Below are positions 33,318 to 45,333 of a stretch of DNA of 64,000 bases, in pieces. The first letter of the stretch is position 1. Each line of letters begins with the position of its first letter. The stretch spans positions 5,332,001 to 5,396,000 of the forward strand of contig NC_057316.1 in the NCBI RefSeq assembly GCF_000687475.1, in the 5' to 3' direction. A model generated the notes under the pieces. The model ran no database searches. It had not been told where the DNA came from and worked only from the letters and a program-made list of their open reading frames with translations. Both the position numbers and the translations under genes were made by a program. Source of the DNA: Ustilaginoidea virens (Eukaryota > Ascomycota > Sordariomycetes > Hypocreales > Clavicipitaceae).

Positions 33318-36300
33318 CTAACGATCTTCTTGAAGATCCAGCACCTCCAAGTCTGTTTCGACGCCAAGTAGGCCCAAAGCAAGGTTCGTTTGTTCGGACT
33401 GACGTAGGACTAACCTTGACTCCTCCGTCTTCTCCAGGTCCCGGATCCTTTGGTCTAGTTTCCGTGGGTTCATCCACACAGACATGGGAACGTCGTCTAG
33501 ATGCTTTGGTCTTTTGTACTGGGGGCCAAGGCCCAGTTGTGAAACCTTGATCCAGGCCGTCTCACATCCAATGGCAATTTTCCGTGCCGTCTGCCATCCC
33601 GTCAACCTGGCAATGTCATAGACTCGTTGAATAACCCAACAACGCTGGCTATTTTCCTGAAGCTGCGAGAAAAGGTCAGAATGGAAAGCAGCGCGGCAAC
33701 CCGGGGCAAGTCATTGCCTACCTGGACTGCGGCCACAAAGAGACAGAATGAACTCTCAATCAGAGCCGCTGCAAGCGTAGTGCTAATCTCTCTCTTTTGA
33801 GAACAGTCATCTGTAAGGCCGGCCGCAATCCGTCCAATTTGAATGGCATAGCCCGCAGTGGACGGAGCAGCCATGCCCGCGGCCTGCATGGCTGCGGGGG
33901 GCATGTTAGGACGACTCCTGTACAAGTGGATGAGCCCCATGTAATAATTCATCCAGATGCCAGCAACCGAATAAGTGCGGTACTGTAGGGCGGTACCAAA
34001 GGGCGTTTCTTTTCTGTCGGCGTATTCGCTGTTCAATGCTTTGAACCGTGCGTCTAAATGTTTCTCGAATGTTTCAAAGGCTTGGCGAATGCTTTCCCAT
34101 TCTTGCTCCGCTGACTCGTCACTCTCGGGTGTTGTCGAGTCTCCTGGCGAATCCGATTCATCAGAATACGTCGACGAGGCGGTAAACCCCATCGGCGCAT
34201 GAAACTTCCCATGAGTAGGTACGATGCCCGGGAACTGAGACGGGGAAGATGCTCCTCTAAAGGATCCGCCTTTTGCTCGGAATGCCCTTCTCTTCCTGGA
34301 CAAATCCTTTGATGTGAAACTGGCCAGCCGGCCCAGCAGCAGAATCAGATGATCGTAAGTTCCATAACTAGATGCCCAGGAGGTTAGAAAGAAACAGCTG
34401 GCCTAATGACGGCTGCAACAAGATACTGGGGAGGGGACTGTGGAGGAGAAAAAGCCTTACATGGCGCTAATGCTGGAGAGCGGCGCTCTTGGAGGACATT
34501 GTGTCCATTCTTCATATGCCATGCTGTAATTCGTCAGCAGTGATGAATCAGGAGTATATGCGACCATGGCCTCTATCCCTTACAAGAGCTTGGTCCCTCC
34601 GAGCATACTTTGATAGACATCCATTTTAGCATACCACCAGAACAAGTCTCGTAAAATATCGTAATTCTCTATGTCTTTTTCAGTTGTCCAAAGACACTCT
34701 TCATCGAGCAACTGGCCATCTTGCAGCCCGTAGTCCTCGGCAGAGACCCGTCTTCCTGTTATCGTACTCAGGAGACCGTAATCTAAATCGACGGGTTCTC
34801 TTCTCGGTCCAACGCAATATCCAGCTGACAGCGGGCTTTGAAAATGTCTCATTCGTTTGACTGGGAGACAGACTCGGGACATTTTCCTGAGAGGTATTTG
34901 CTTAAATAAGAGCCGTCCCCCGAGCAGATGATTGCACCATTTGGTGTGATCAGACGACCAGACTTCGAAGTAGGCTAGCAAAAGGGTCGTGGCAACAGTC
35001 GTGGGCTTCGTGTTCCTCACCGGGGTGCTCACATTTCGTGCATTTCGGCGAATCGAACAATGATAATGCCGCAAGGCGGCCGTGGCAGGAGTGTTTTGTA
35101 GTGTTGCAATTTGCAAGCTTGCGGTTGCCATGATGGCGTGGAAGAGACCGGGATGGTTGAAAGAGAGTAGTGGGAAAGTGTCTGTGTCCTGTTAGAGCTA
35201 GCAGCATAACATGGCAGGGTTGAAGGCTTGAACGGCTGGTCAACATACAGCTCCACAAGTTGTTATCTAATGTAGCATCACCGTCGAAACGAGCTCCCGA
35301 GGCGAGGGACGCGGGATCTCTCTCGTACAATGACATGGTTGGACCGGTTACACTAACAAAGTGCATGAAGATCGTCTGCATATCATGCCGCCGCAATTCA
35401 GAGGAATGCGCATAGTCCATATACTCGGAAAGTGCATAGTTCTGCGCAAACGCGGAGAATGTTCTAACTTCAGTTCCTCCTGTAGAGTATGGCTTCAACA
35501 CATCTCTATAGCCTCGTACGGCGAGAGATTGTGGATCTGGTGGCTCGTCATCCGATTCGTCCAGAGATATTTCATCTTCGAACGCTGCTTGGTCGTACCG
35601 TGACATGTTGTTCTGCTGGTTTAAATCTCGCGAAGGTAAACTATCTTGCGAGACTAGCTCGATCTGCATTTCGCTTTGGAAACGATCTCGAGTGGTACGG
35701 CCTTGGGCGCCATATGATGAAACAGACTGGCAGTTTTGACTGACCGAGAGCTCGGATCCTAGAAGAGGGTTCGGCATTGGTAGCGTATCATGGCCCGTCA
35801 GAGGACCTTGTTCGGTATTTGGAAGAGCCTGTGCGTGTCGTAGTGCAAAAGTGATTGGGTGCCTATGGGTCGAAAGAAAAGGAGTTGGCCTGGGGGCAAT
35901 CGGCTGGAGCGAAGCTTGTGCCGAAACATGGCTTGAAGAATGCGGTCCCAAGGAGGAGCCGTGATGTCGAGAGCCTGGCGGATATACCGCCGAGCCAAAG
36001 TGGCCATGATGGGACAAGTTTGCCGGATCCTTGAACACAACCCGCTGGGTATATCCTTCACATGGACGCTTAGACTTGATGCAGTTTTTGCATCTCGGTT
36101 TAGTTTCGTCACATTTAATGCGCCTCTTCCGGCAAGCTGATCGGTAAAGGGGGGCAATTAGCCGGGATAATCTCACGACGATATGGCGGTGTGACGCTTA
36201 CTGAGGCAGCCTGTTTTGGTTCTCTTCTTCGCTGCAGGCTTCTTTGCTTTTTGATCTTGTTCGGCATCCATGTGCTGCTGTTGCGCAGTCGTGGAATCTG

Positions 36301-36328
36301 GCTGAGGTTGTCTGCCTTGGAGTGGCAT
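33318..36328 (-). CDS. Zn(II)2Cys6 transcription factor with fungal-specific (Fungal_trans_2-like) domain
   Basis: Nuclear DNA-binding regulator with unknown targets. Six exons: 36328-36202, 36136-35249, 35181-34584, 34523-34461, 34367-33722 and 33662-33318. All five introns (59-93 nt) have GT-AG ends and keep the frame, giving 888 residues. The zinc cluster straddles intron 1: TGCL before it and TCRKRRIKCDE after it, then PRCKNCIKSKRPCEGY, completing the six Cys. A Gln-rich and basic N-terminal tail comes before. The middle contains a low-complexity linker and an acidic patch (DEISLDESDDEPPD). The regulatory domain reads LFHAIMATASLQIATLQ, TVATTLLLAYFEVWSSDHTK, and a C-terminal helical part ending VETDLEVLDLQEDR. 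The start was chosen as the first in-frame ATG; an upstream in-frame GTG was ignored. Family assignment is by the zinc cluster and overall layout; a finer name is not justified. Confidence 0.88.
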
Positions 36329-37235
36329 CTTGTCACAGTCTATGGATTGATCGTGTCGCACATCAATGACATGAGACCGGCAATACGTACGTCGTTCGAC
36401 CTACTACACCTTGACCTCCTATGCGTTTTCTTACATGATGGGGGTATGCCGCCGTGGAGGAGATGTGGAGGAGGTCCGAGTCGTTGTCCGCCCGCACGCT
36501 TGTAAGAATGACGACACTATCACTGAAAGTTGAAGTAGGCAAGACGGAAGGGAAAGAGCGATCTCTGGTCAAGCAAAACAGTCTTGACGATGGACGTGAT
36601 GAGGGGACGAGAAGAGGGTGAGGAGCCGACAGCAGGCAGTAATGACTAGTTTCAAGCCGAGGAATTGCCAGGATTGCAGAGGGAAAAGGTTCGAGGCAAG
36701 GAGTTGCTGAAGAGCGTGAAACGCCGTAGGAGTAACACAAGGACAGACGGACGGAAAGGCGGTAGGGTAGGTCTGGAGGTCGGATACCAGGAGGTAGGTA
36801 GGTTCTAGGACGGGACGAAGACAACCAGATGAGACAAACGTCTTTAGAGAGTGAGTGGTCGAGGGTCGGCACGGGGGCTCGCAGGTCCTGGCAAAGCAAA
36901 GACACCAAGACCAAGACCCCTCTTTCTTCTTGCCGATGTGAGGAATCGATGGGAAGGAGGGATTGAAGCTGTGAGATGGAAAAGTTGCAAAACCAAAACT
37001 TCAACTTTGCCTTTTGGTCTGGTGGATGCCGGCAAAGGGTCTAGATCCTGATGGCATGGTGTGGTCTTGGCCACCAGCTCTTGTTGCGCAATCGGAGCGG
37101 CACCGTATACACACAACAAGGACAAGGATACACAGCAATATGAAGCCGTGCAAATGAGAGAAGCTCCCAGTAGAGCCGCGGGCAGTACGGAGTGGCCGGA
37201 ATCGAATTTCAACCGCGTGCGACCTGAGCCAACTT

Positions 37236-37275
37236 GGGGGGGGGGAAGGGGGGGGAAGGGGGGGGAAGGGGGGGG
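37236..37275 (+). repeat. G-rich tandem repeat (runs of G separated by AA)
   Basis: Four runs of eight or more G separated by AA. Such a sequence can fold as a G-quadruplex on the + strand (general knowledge; not tested). Confidence 0.8.
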
Positions 37276-37660
37276 ATGGATATTAGGGTTCGAATAACGA
37301 GCAACGAGCAAGGAACAACGGGCAGCGAACAGCGAACAAGGGGAGCTTGTGACGATGATCATTTGCTCAAGAGCGGGAAAGATCTCGCATGGATTCGATG
37401 GGGGGGGGAGTGGGGGAGAGGGAGAGAGGACTGGGAGCTCCAATCGTCCAATCCCATGAGGTCTGGGTCTGGTCAATGGAAGAATGCACGGGCAGCTAAT
37501 CTGGTACAAACTTGGGCCTGCAGAAGCCAGCGGGCCAGCGACGATCTGGCTGGGCCAAGCCAGCTGGGACAGCTCGCAATTGGGCTGCCAAGAGCTGGTG
37601 CGACCAGAGCCGACATACGTTTACGGAGCGTTGGGAGGGGAGGGGGGGGGGTTGGGTTAG

Positions 37661-37720
37661 GGGGCTTTGAGGGGCGTTGAGGGGCGTCGAGGGGCGTTGA
37701 GGGGCGTCGAGGGGCGTTGC
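37661..37720 (+). repeat. 10-bp minisatellite, GGGGCGTYGA, six units
   Basis: Six contiguous 10-bp units: a GGGGCTTTGA variant first, then units alternating GTTGA and GTCGA, with the last one ending TTGC. Confidence 0.9.
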
Positions 37721-40700
37721 GTCTGGTTTGGCTTCATGCGGCGCCGGACTCGACCTGGTTGGGAGAGTTGACTGGAGCTAGCAAGAGCCGGACGTAGATC
37801 TCCGCTGGGTCGGTACGCCGTAGAATTGAGCTTGACCCAACCGTCCCTGACGGACGAGACGGGTCGTCTGGGACTTGGACCTGGTATACCACGCAAGGAC
37901 GCCTCACGCCTCACGCCTCACACAAGCCGGGAAGGGGCTTGGCAACCTGATCAGAGCATATGTAGCCATGCCCGTCCTGCACGAAGCTCCATGTGCCCTG
38001 AGCCCTCTGTACGTACGGACAATGGAATGTCCTGCAGGATGCCAGAGATGCCAGAGCCCGGCCCAGTCTTGCGGGTTCAGTGGAGCCCATCGATAGTGGG
38101 ACCTCCAGACGGCCCTTGCCCTCCCAAATACCAGACTGTAGCAAATAGATACAGTACTGTACTGGTACTGTACTTGTACTGTACGTCCACTAGGCACGGC
38201 CACCCACAGCTTGCGCTAAAGCATTGGCCGAAAAAAACAATCCCCGAAGCAAGCATCCATCATCTGACTCCAGATGTCTGACAGAGTCCAGGACAACCCG
38301 AGGGTTTGCGCAGAAGGTAGCAGCCGACTTGGCTATCGATTCCTTCCATTACCACACAGAGTTTCATCTCGAGTTCGGCTTGAGGTGCGTCCTGCTTGAT
38401 CGAGCATCCCTCGCAAACAAACGTAAAGGGCACCACTTTATCCCAGGCCGGTAATGGAGGCTCTTCGCACAGGCGCGGCATCGTCACCATCTGCTGGCAG
38501 TATCAACTCCGGTAGGATTATTGATGCCGGCGGCAGTGCCAAGAATCAGCAATTCCGGCGGCATCAAAACCAGCAGCATGGTCGATATCGCGGCGTCATC
38601 ACCAGCCGTACCATGCCCTGATGCTGCATGGGTTCCATCAGCGTCCTAGGCCCAGGCGAAGCTTCGAGAGCAAAGCACTACTCGGTTGATGAGACTGCTT
38701 CGTGGCTATGCCACCTGTATCGATCGTTTTCACGTTATTGGTGATGATGCCGGTGGTATGTATCATGGCATGGGTGTCGAATTCATGCTGGTGTTGGTGT
38801 CGATAATGCTGCAGTACTGGCGGTGCTACTGGTGTCATCATGGCCCGAATCCAACCGCCTTCCTTGCAATTTACGAGGGAATTTATTAGGGCTCTCAACG
38901 CCCTGGTTTCTTAACGTAATAGTCTTCGTACTGGAGCTAAGCGGTAGTCTCGTCTCGCCCCAGTTCTCTCTATACCGAGTGGTTTTTTCCTCCTTCCACT
39001 GGACCACAGGGTTCCGACTTTATTCAGCGGCATCTAAATGAACCCGTGCTACAAATCTTTCTCGAGTCACACGAGCGACTTGTGAGCCTGACGCCAACTT
39101 CACTTGAGAGACACCTTGTACAAGGCGATGGCGATGGCGATTTGGATTGCAAATTTTGCGACCCAAAAGGATGGTTGCGCTGCAGCCGGTTCCGCCTGCC
39201 TCTGCATGCAACGCCCCTTGCACAGCTGGGGGCTGGCAGATCGCACTTCAAGTAGTACGATGCGGCATGCTTGCGAGACTCCGTGGCAAGGATCATGACT
39301 CTGAGAGCACCGTGCATTGCCGACCGCAAGCCCTCCCCTACAAGAAGCAGGAAGAAGGGGGGGAAATATCCCGGCCTGCCCTGGGTTTGCACCGGCTAGT
39401 ATCTAAGCATCCGACACACTGTTAGATAAAGCCAACGACATGTCCAAGTTTCTTCGTAGCCGGCCGATTCCTCGTGAACCACCCGAATTTTTCGGCATCA
39501 TGTAATCCGCACAGGACTGGCGGGTAGTAGCGGTAACCTGGTAGGATCTTGTGTGTCAGCAAACAATCTCGTCTTATTGTCAGACTGACCGAGTCTCTCT
39601 CTCTCTCTCTACATACGGTGAATTCTCGGTATCAGGAGCTTTGTACCGTACGGCGACATGTCATTGTGAAGGCTTTCGCCGTCGACGACATCATACTGCC
39701 AACATCAACAAGTTCTCCGAAGAGCCCACCTTCACCGAGAACGACAGGGCTCAGACGATTGGCTACTGCCGTCCAGAAACACCATCTCCCTGGATTTGCC
39801 GTGTGACAGAAGATTCTGGTTGGATAAAGCCAGCTGTCGGCCCGCCTGTGGTCCAAAGTCCGACACCCAGTCAGTTGGGTTGGTGGCACCATGTGCGCTT
39901 TCAAACTCACCACACCTAGTCTTTGCTGCGAGTAGCCTGGCAGCCGGCCGTCAGCGCCGACGATGAACAAGCTCCTAGCAGCCAGTGCTCCGCCACGGGG
40001 TCGGCGGGTTTGACGCAAAGTCATGAGAGTGCCGCGCCCCAAGCACTTGCGGCATTTCCGTTGGCATACGCTCAATGTATCCAACAGGCTAGGCTGCAGG
40101 AGCACCGGTTTAATGAAGCTCGTGTCACCATGCACCGAGATGCAACCTGAAAACATTTCACGTCATCCGAGGAGAAGCTTCTGCCCAACTGTGCTTGCAC
40201 GACATGGCATAGCTTGCGGACTTTTTTGAGATTCGAGGCTGTTTCATGTTGAGGCATGCTAGCGCAAGAACTTGAAGAGACCAGACGGTTGGGATCTAGA
40301 ACCATTCAACACTAACAAGACTGTCAAACTCTAGCGGAGAACATGAACGCTATCTAACGTGTAAAAGTTAAACACGTAAACAATGATATCATGTCTATCT
40401 TGTTTATTAGGGAAAGCGGAGCTTTGCCTGGAGCTTTACAAAGAAATCGGAAGGCAAGCAGGAAGAGCGTAGGTGCTCTTTCCCGCTTTGAACGTGCAAC
40501 AACAAGTGAGGCCGAACTGTGGAGACATCTGTCTCAGATCATCCAGGGAACTAACTACCTTAGGTACCTTAGTCGATGAAATTACCTAAAAAATACAAAT
40601 GTTGAACATGATGCTACAAAAACAGGCGGCCAGATTCTGCTACGTAAAAGGCGGTGAAGAATCAAGATTCTGCCATGCTTTCTAAGCAGAAGCTCGCTGC

Positions 40701-41756
40701 AGGCGAAAAAAACCGTCGCAGGCGGGCCCCGGCAGGGTTCCCGGAGGAGATATTATGAGATGCATCGTATGAGAATGTCTGAGTATTTTAAATGCTGTGT
40801 TTTGATGCATTGTGTGGTGTTATTGCGGTGTAATAAGGCGGTGAAATAAGGTAGTAAAACAAGCTAAGGTAGGTACATAGTAAGATTACCTAGCAGCTAC
40901 ATTGATATTAGGTACTTGTTTTAACTGGTAGTAGGTAAGTATAGTAGCTATTAAAGCAGATTGACCCGGCCTGATAGACCTGAGAGAATTCGGCGGCACA
41001 CGAGTATGACTTGTGCCTCGAATTTGGAGCAAAGTATGTATGTATCGTCCTCAACAGGAGGCCTCCCTTTTCAAGATTGGTTGCTACCTCGGCCGAGATG
41101 GGAGCACTCCGTAATATTGACGGTATACATGGCGAGAGCTGGTCAATGTATTGCTTATTAAACCTGAATGGCAAGGACCATTGTCATCCCCAAATCGCAC
41201 GCAGGTACAAGTATTGTCCAGCATAGCTTTGTCCCAGCCTTCTTGTGTGATTTATCCCTAAACAGCTGTAAAGTTGCCGTGTACTTTCCCCTCAGGGACA
41301 ATGGGCATTGAAATTTTCAAACCTGAGAGCGAGATGGGGGGGTAATGAAGAAAAGAAAGAAAAAAAAACAAACCACTGGGTTATACTAGGAGTCACCCTC
41401 TGAATTCGCACCATCTCATCACATCACCAGCCAGTAATGGAGGCAACTTGGTGTGACAAGCCGAGATTTGAGAAGACATAAATTAGGTACCTATCTCCTA
41501 GCTTGGCCGATAGGAGCGCACGCACCACCCACTCGCCGATAAAGCTCCAGACCCAGAAAAAAAAATAAAAAATCCAAAAAGTCTGGTACCTCCCCAGACG
41601 GCACGCGCAGCGGGTGTCTCGACAACGATCCAGCATTATTTCATTATATGTACCCTCGAATGGTTTGGAGCGTACGTCCGCAGTGCTACCCCAACCCGCC
41701 CCTGCTCTGCTGTCCCTCTATTTGCTCCCCTTATTGTCACAGAGTGGCGGACTATC

Positions 41757-41788
41757 CACCACCACCACCACCACCACCACCACCACCA
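41757..41788 (+). repeat. (CCA)n trinucleotide repeat in the rrp8 leader
   Basis: About ten CCA units end 25 bp before the rrp8 start codon, probably within its 5' untranslated region. Confidence 0.85.
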
Positions 41789-41813
41789 AAAAAAGAAGCA
41801 TCACAAGCCCGAC

Positions 41814-43388
41814 ATGTTTGCTGTCCCAGGATGGTCCGTGTCCGTGGACGACCTCAGGTCCGAAACAGCTTCAGCGGCTAACGGGCCGTCCGCAACGAAC
41901 CCGAAGAAGCGGAAGAGAAATGGCGCTGCTGGCCGAGACTCGCAGGTCGTCACGCCTTCCAACGTCGCCGACCTGTACCAGACTCTCGTTGCCGGCAAGG
42001 CCGGTAAAGACGACGGAGCAGGGGAGGCCGCTGTCAAAGGCGCGTCCGGTGCGGGAAAACGCCCGAGAACGGAAAACTCTGCAGCAGCGACCGCGGGCTT
42101 CGCCGCGTCTGGCTCGGCATCAGGGGAAAACGCAGACGAGAGCAAGGGTAAGAAGGAGGGCAAGGGCAAGAACGGAAAGAAGAAGGCTCGACAACCACCC
42201 CGGGGCGACGACGGAGGCGCTTCTTCTGAGCAGTGTCGCGCGAAATCGACCGCCAAGGCCTCGTCAACGCCCTCGGCTCCCGATGCTCCCGCACCACCCC
42301 TGGCTCAAGCGTCGTTGCCGCCGGCCCCGACCAAGCTGACGCCGTTGCAAGCCTCCATGAGGGAAAAGCTCACGTCCGCGCGCTTCCGGCACTTGAACGA
42401 GACGCTGTACACCAAGCCCTCCGAGGAGGCCTTTTCCCTTTTTCAAGAGTCCCCCGAAATGTTTGACGAGTACCACCAAGGCTTCAGGCGGCAGGTCAGG
42501 GTGTGGCCGGAAAACCCCGTCGACAGCTTCCTGGACGACATTCGCAGCCGCGCCAGAGCCAAGCCGCCCGCAAAGGGGCGACCGGCACCGCCACCCTCGC
42601 AACGCTCCAAGATGGCATTGCCCCGTACCATGGGAACTTGCATAATCGCCGACCTGGGCTGCGGCGACGCTCGGCTCTCCGAGTCGCTTCAGAGGGACAA
42701 GTCAAAGCTGCGCCTCGACATCCTGAGCTTTGATCTGCACAGCCCGAGCCCCCTGGTCACCAAGGCAGACATTGCCCATCTCCCCCTGGAAGACGGCTCA
42801 GTCAACGTGGCCATCTTCTGCCTCGCCCTCATGGGCACCAACTGGCTCGACTTTGTGGAGGAGGCCTATCGCATCCTCCACTGGAAAGGCGAGCTGTGGA
42901 TAGCCGAGATCAAATCCCGCTTCGGCCCCGTCCGTAGAACCGCCGCCGTGGTGGAGCACAGCGTAGGGAACCGCAGAAGGAGCGACGCTGCGCTGAGTAA
43001 AAAGGCCAAGGCTGCCCGCGAAGCAGCAGCCAATGCCGTTCACAGCGAGGACCTGGCGGTAGAAGTGGACGGCAGTGATGACCGCCGTCGCGAAACCGAC
43101 GTCACTGCCTTCGTGGCGGCCCTCCAGAAGAGGGGGTTCGTTTTGCAAGGGGATAGGTCAGATGCGGTCGACTTGACGAATCGGATGTTTGTGAAGCTGC
43201 ATTTTGTCAAGGGAGCTACTCCCACAACCGGAAAGGGCGTCAAACGACAGGAGCAGGCCCCCAAGGCAGGCAACAGGATGAACCGCTTTGCACCAAAGTG
43301 GGATGAAGAAGAAGAAGAAGAAGCTGACGACAAAGCTGACAATGACGAGACCTCCATTCTCAAGCCTTGTGTTTACAAGATTCGCTAA
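41814..43388 (+). CDS. rrp8: Ribosomal RNA-processing protein 8 (25S rRNA adenine-N1 methyltransferase)
   Basis: Nucleolar SAM-dependent methyltransferase. In yeast Rrp8 makes the m1A645 mark in helix 25.1 of 25S rRNA and helps early 60S assembly. Single exon, 524 codons from the first ATG. The N-terminal third is lysine-rich and low-complexity (NPKKRKRNGAAG; KGKKEGKGKNGKKKARQ) and is likely a nuclear/nucleolar targeting region. The Rrp8 core starts at LTPLQASMREKLTSARFRHL and LNETLYTKPSEEAFSLF, then FDEYHQGFRRQVRVWPENPV. The SAM-binding motif I is IADLGCGDARLS; motif II is FDLHSPSPLVTKADIAHLPL; motif IV is VNVAIFCLALMGTNW, followed by WIAEIKSRF. The C-terminus ends SILKPCVYKIR, typical of the family, after an acidic Glu run. 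An insert (NRRRSDAALSKKAKAAREAA) lengthens the last part. It is convergent with ddi1, 404 bp apart. Confidence 0.93.
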   Translation: MFAVPGWSVSVDDLRSETASAANGPSATNPKKRKRNGAAGRDSQVVTPSNVADLYQTLVAGKAGKDDGAGEAAVKGASGAGKRPRTENSAAATAGFAASGSASGENADESKGKKEGKGKNGKKKARQPPRGDDGGASSEQCRAKSTAKASSTPSAPDAPAPPLAQASLPPAPTKLTPLQASMREKLTSARFRHLNETLYTKPSEEAFSLFQESPEMFDEYHQGFRRQVRVWPENPVDSFLDDIRSRARAKPPAKGRPAPPPSQRSKMALPRTMGTCIIADLGCGDARLSESLQRDKSKLRLDILSFDLHSPSPLVTKADIAHLPLEDGSVNVAIFCLALMGTNWLDFVEEAYRILHWKGELWIAEIKSRFGPVRRTAAVVEHSVGNRRRSDAALSKKAKAAREAAANAVHSEDLAVEVDGSDDRRRETDVTAFVAALQKRGFVLQGDRSDAVDLTNRMFVKLHFVKGATPTTGKGVKRQEQAPKAGNRMNRFAPKWDEEEEEEADDKADNDETSILKPCVYKIR

Positions 43389-43792
43389 ATGCTACGACGT
43401 CGTGTAGTATAGGTTATTTTGTATACGAGACTCGTAGTAGAAAAAAAAAAGGGGAAAATATAAAAGGGGCGGCGTGGTTCACACCTTGTCACTCCTTGTC
43501 ACCAATCCACGGATGGCCATTTTTTTCTTCTTCCTTCTTTTGAAACTAGTTGATCTTGTCTATGGCCGATTCCTTTGATTTCCATGTTTCGCATTTACGT
43601 CTTTCAGAAGCCACCTCTATAATGGATCTTAACGATTTTACATGCGTTCCCATACTCAACAGCCAAACCACGTGGTTCCATTCCTTCAGACGCGTCTTAA
43701 AACCATGTCAAGTCATGCTCTCCACGCGTGCCTTGCGTGATCCATCCCCCCTTTTTTTTTTTCACGTCCGGCCCATAGAATTCCCACAGCCC
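43389..43792. other. Convergent intergenic region rrp8/ddi1
   Basis: 3' flanks only, with an A-run at 43441-43450 and T-runs near 43750. No gene is seen. Confidence 0.6.
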
Positions 43793-45333
43793 CTAGAAAA
43801 AGATCAATCCGGCTGCCACCTCCAGATTGTCATCGGCAGCCTGTAGAGCCTGAGTTGCCTGCTCTCGCGTGGCTCCCATGGCAATAAGACTCTCGACGTG
43901 AGCGGGAGTGACCCTTGGCACTGGCGCAGGGTTGGCTGCGGCGGTGGAAAGCGATGGAGCTGGGCTTGGACCAGGAGCAGCAGTGGCAGCCGCATGATGG
44001 CCTGCCGGGGGCTGCGTCCCCGAGGCCGTCGCCGGTAGCGACGCCGGATCTCGTGCTGCTCGAGCGGGGGGAAGAACAGCACCGGTCTCCTGGCCAATGG
44101 TGGTGCCTGCTGGTCCGGGAATCGTGGGTTCGTGTTCTACAGGCTCTTCGTCCTTGGGAATGTCGGCTTCTCCTAAAAAGGGAACCTCTTCTCCCTGGAT
44201 TATGAGCATGTCTCGGGACAGATCAATGGTTGCTTGGTATCGCTTCAACATATCCAGACCCAGGAGCAAATGTGTTGTCTTGCCCTCCATGACGGTGAAA
44301 CTACAAGGAAAGAACAAGTTGCCAACCTTGATCTGCGCCGAGTGAACGCGGCCAAGGATCTTGGCCGTGCCGACACCACGAGCTACTCCTGCAAATCTGG
44401 TGTCGATGAGTCGCATGATACCGCACGCCTCAGCACAAGCAGGGGACATGATGGTCGCTTGCGCTCCAGAATCCACCAAAGCTTTAACCTTGTGTCCGCT
44501 GACCTCGACATCAATGTACAATAAATGCACACGACCAAACACTAGAAGAAGCTTAAGCACATTATCATGGCCACGCCGTGTCAGACATCAAAGGCTTGCT
44601 TTGCTCACCTTCTGGATTGTGTTCCATGGCACTTTGTAGGTTTTCCATGACCCTCTCTTGGCGGATCATGTCCTCGATTCTTCTCTGATTTTCCACGTTG
44701 AAAGGATCTTGATTCAGCCTCTCGATTTCCCGCTGTCTCTCCTCTCGCTCACTTCGTTCTCTATCTTGGCTGCTCTGCAGTATTTGGGAGAAGCGCGCGG
44801 GTTCATCCACCGCGGCAGCAAGTTCTGGGTGCTGTCTTTGCAGCTGCTCTCTTAGGTGGGGGTTGCCCAAAATCTGCAGTCGAATCAGCTCCGAGTCAGT
44901 CCCACCGCCAGTTTGCAGTCGCGATCGCTGAGGCGTTGGTTGGGCTTGCGATGCCATGGACGTGGATGTGGGTGGATCGGCAACTCGAGCGTCGCTCCTG
45001 AGGTGTCTGACGTGGACGGCAAGCATGCCACCATCCGGAACCTGCAATTGCTCCATCGTCTTGGTCTCGTCTGTGAGGAGGCGACCGTTGTGATAGATAT
45101 GTAGCGAACTGGTGGGGATGTTGGTATCAGCCCGGACGGACTCGCGAAGGGTCTCGAGCGTCATGTCGGGAAAAATCTCCAGGTTCAACAACGTGTCCTG
45201 GTCCCCAGCTTGGGGATTGAAGATGTTGAGTGTGATTTGCCTGAAGAGCGAAGAGTGGGAGTTTCTGGTCAGCTTGACGGCATGGCTGGGTCCTTTTCTC
45301 GATCCTCGTCATTCTTGTCAAGGAAGCTCACAT
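43793..45333 (-). CDS. ddi1: DNA damage-inducible protein 1 (UBL-RVP-UBA shuttle protease)
   Basis: Ubiquitin-receptor and aspartic protease delivering or cleaving ubiquitinated substrates for the proteasome. Exons are 45333-45332, 45240-44609 and 44541-43793, giving 460 residues. The start codon itself is split: AT at 45333-45332, then a 91-nt intron (45331-45241, GTGAGC...CAG), then G at 45240, followed by QITLNIFNP. Intron 2 is 44608-44542. The UBL domain is at 1-75 ([30 protein letters not shown]). A helical Ddi1 (HDD) region follows at about 115-195 ([30 protein letters not shown]). The retropepsin-like domain at about 210-335 has active site [13 protein letters not shown] and [19 protein letters not shown] Pro/Ala-rich linker leads to a C-terminal UBA ([19 protein letters not shown]) ending GLIFF. 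Presence of all domains and the DSGAQ motif suggests an active enzyme. The protease domain is of host origin, not from the nearby retrotransposons. Confidence 0.94.

Larger units (their letters stand above)
36329..41813. other. Gene-poor 5.5-kb region between the Zn2Cys6 gene and rrp8
   Basis: No gene that I can support. The longest open frames (for example 36363-37004 and 39632-40156, both -) have no recognisable domain, no clear splice structure and biased composition. The part next to the transcription factor probably includes its 5' leader. It holds G-rich repeats (37236-37275), a 10-bp minisatellite (37661-37720), repeated CAGTACTGTAC words (38148-38185), TAGGTACC motifs near 40560-41490 and a moderately AT-rich stretch (about 40560-41000). 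It could contain long non-coding transcripts or old decayed repeats. Confidence 0.5.

Noticed and set aside
36363..37509. Minus-strand open frames of 213 and 221 codons
   Set aside because: Serine/proline/leucine-rich translation of pyrimidine-rich DNA upstream of the Zn2Cys6 gene; more likely leader or promoter.
39551..40156. Overlapping open frames of 122 (+) and 174 (-) codons as genes
   Set aside because: No recognisable domains, no convincing start or splice signals, and both strands are open in the same place; probably chance.
44200..44560. Retropepsin-like DSGAQ motif as a retrotransposon remnant
   Set aside because: It is flanked by UBL and UBA domains in one spliced gene, so it is the host Ddi1 protease domain.
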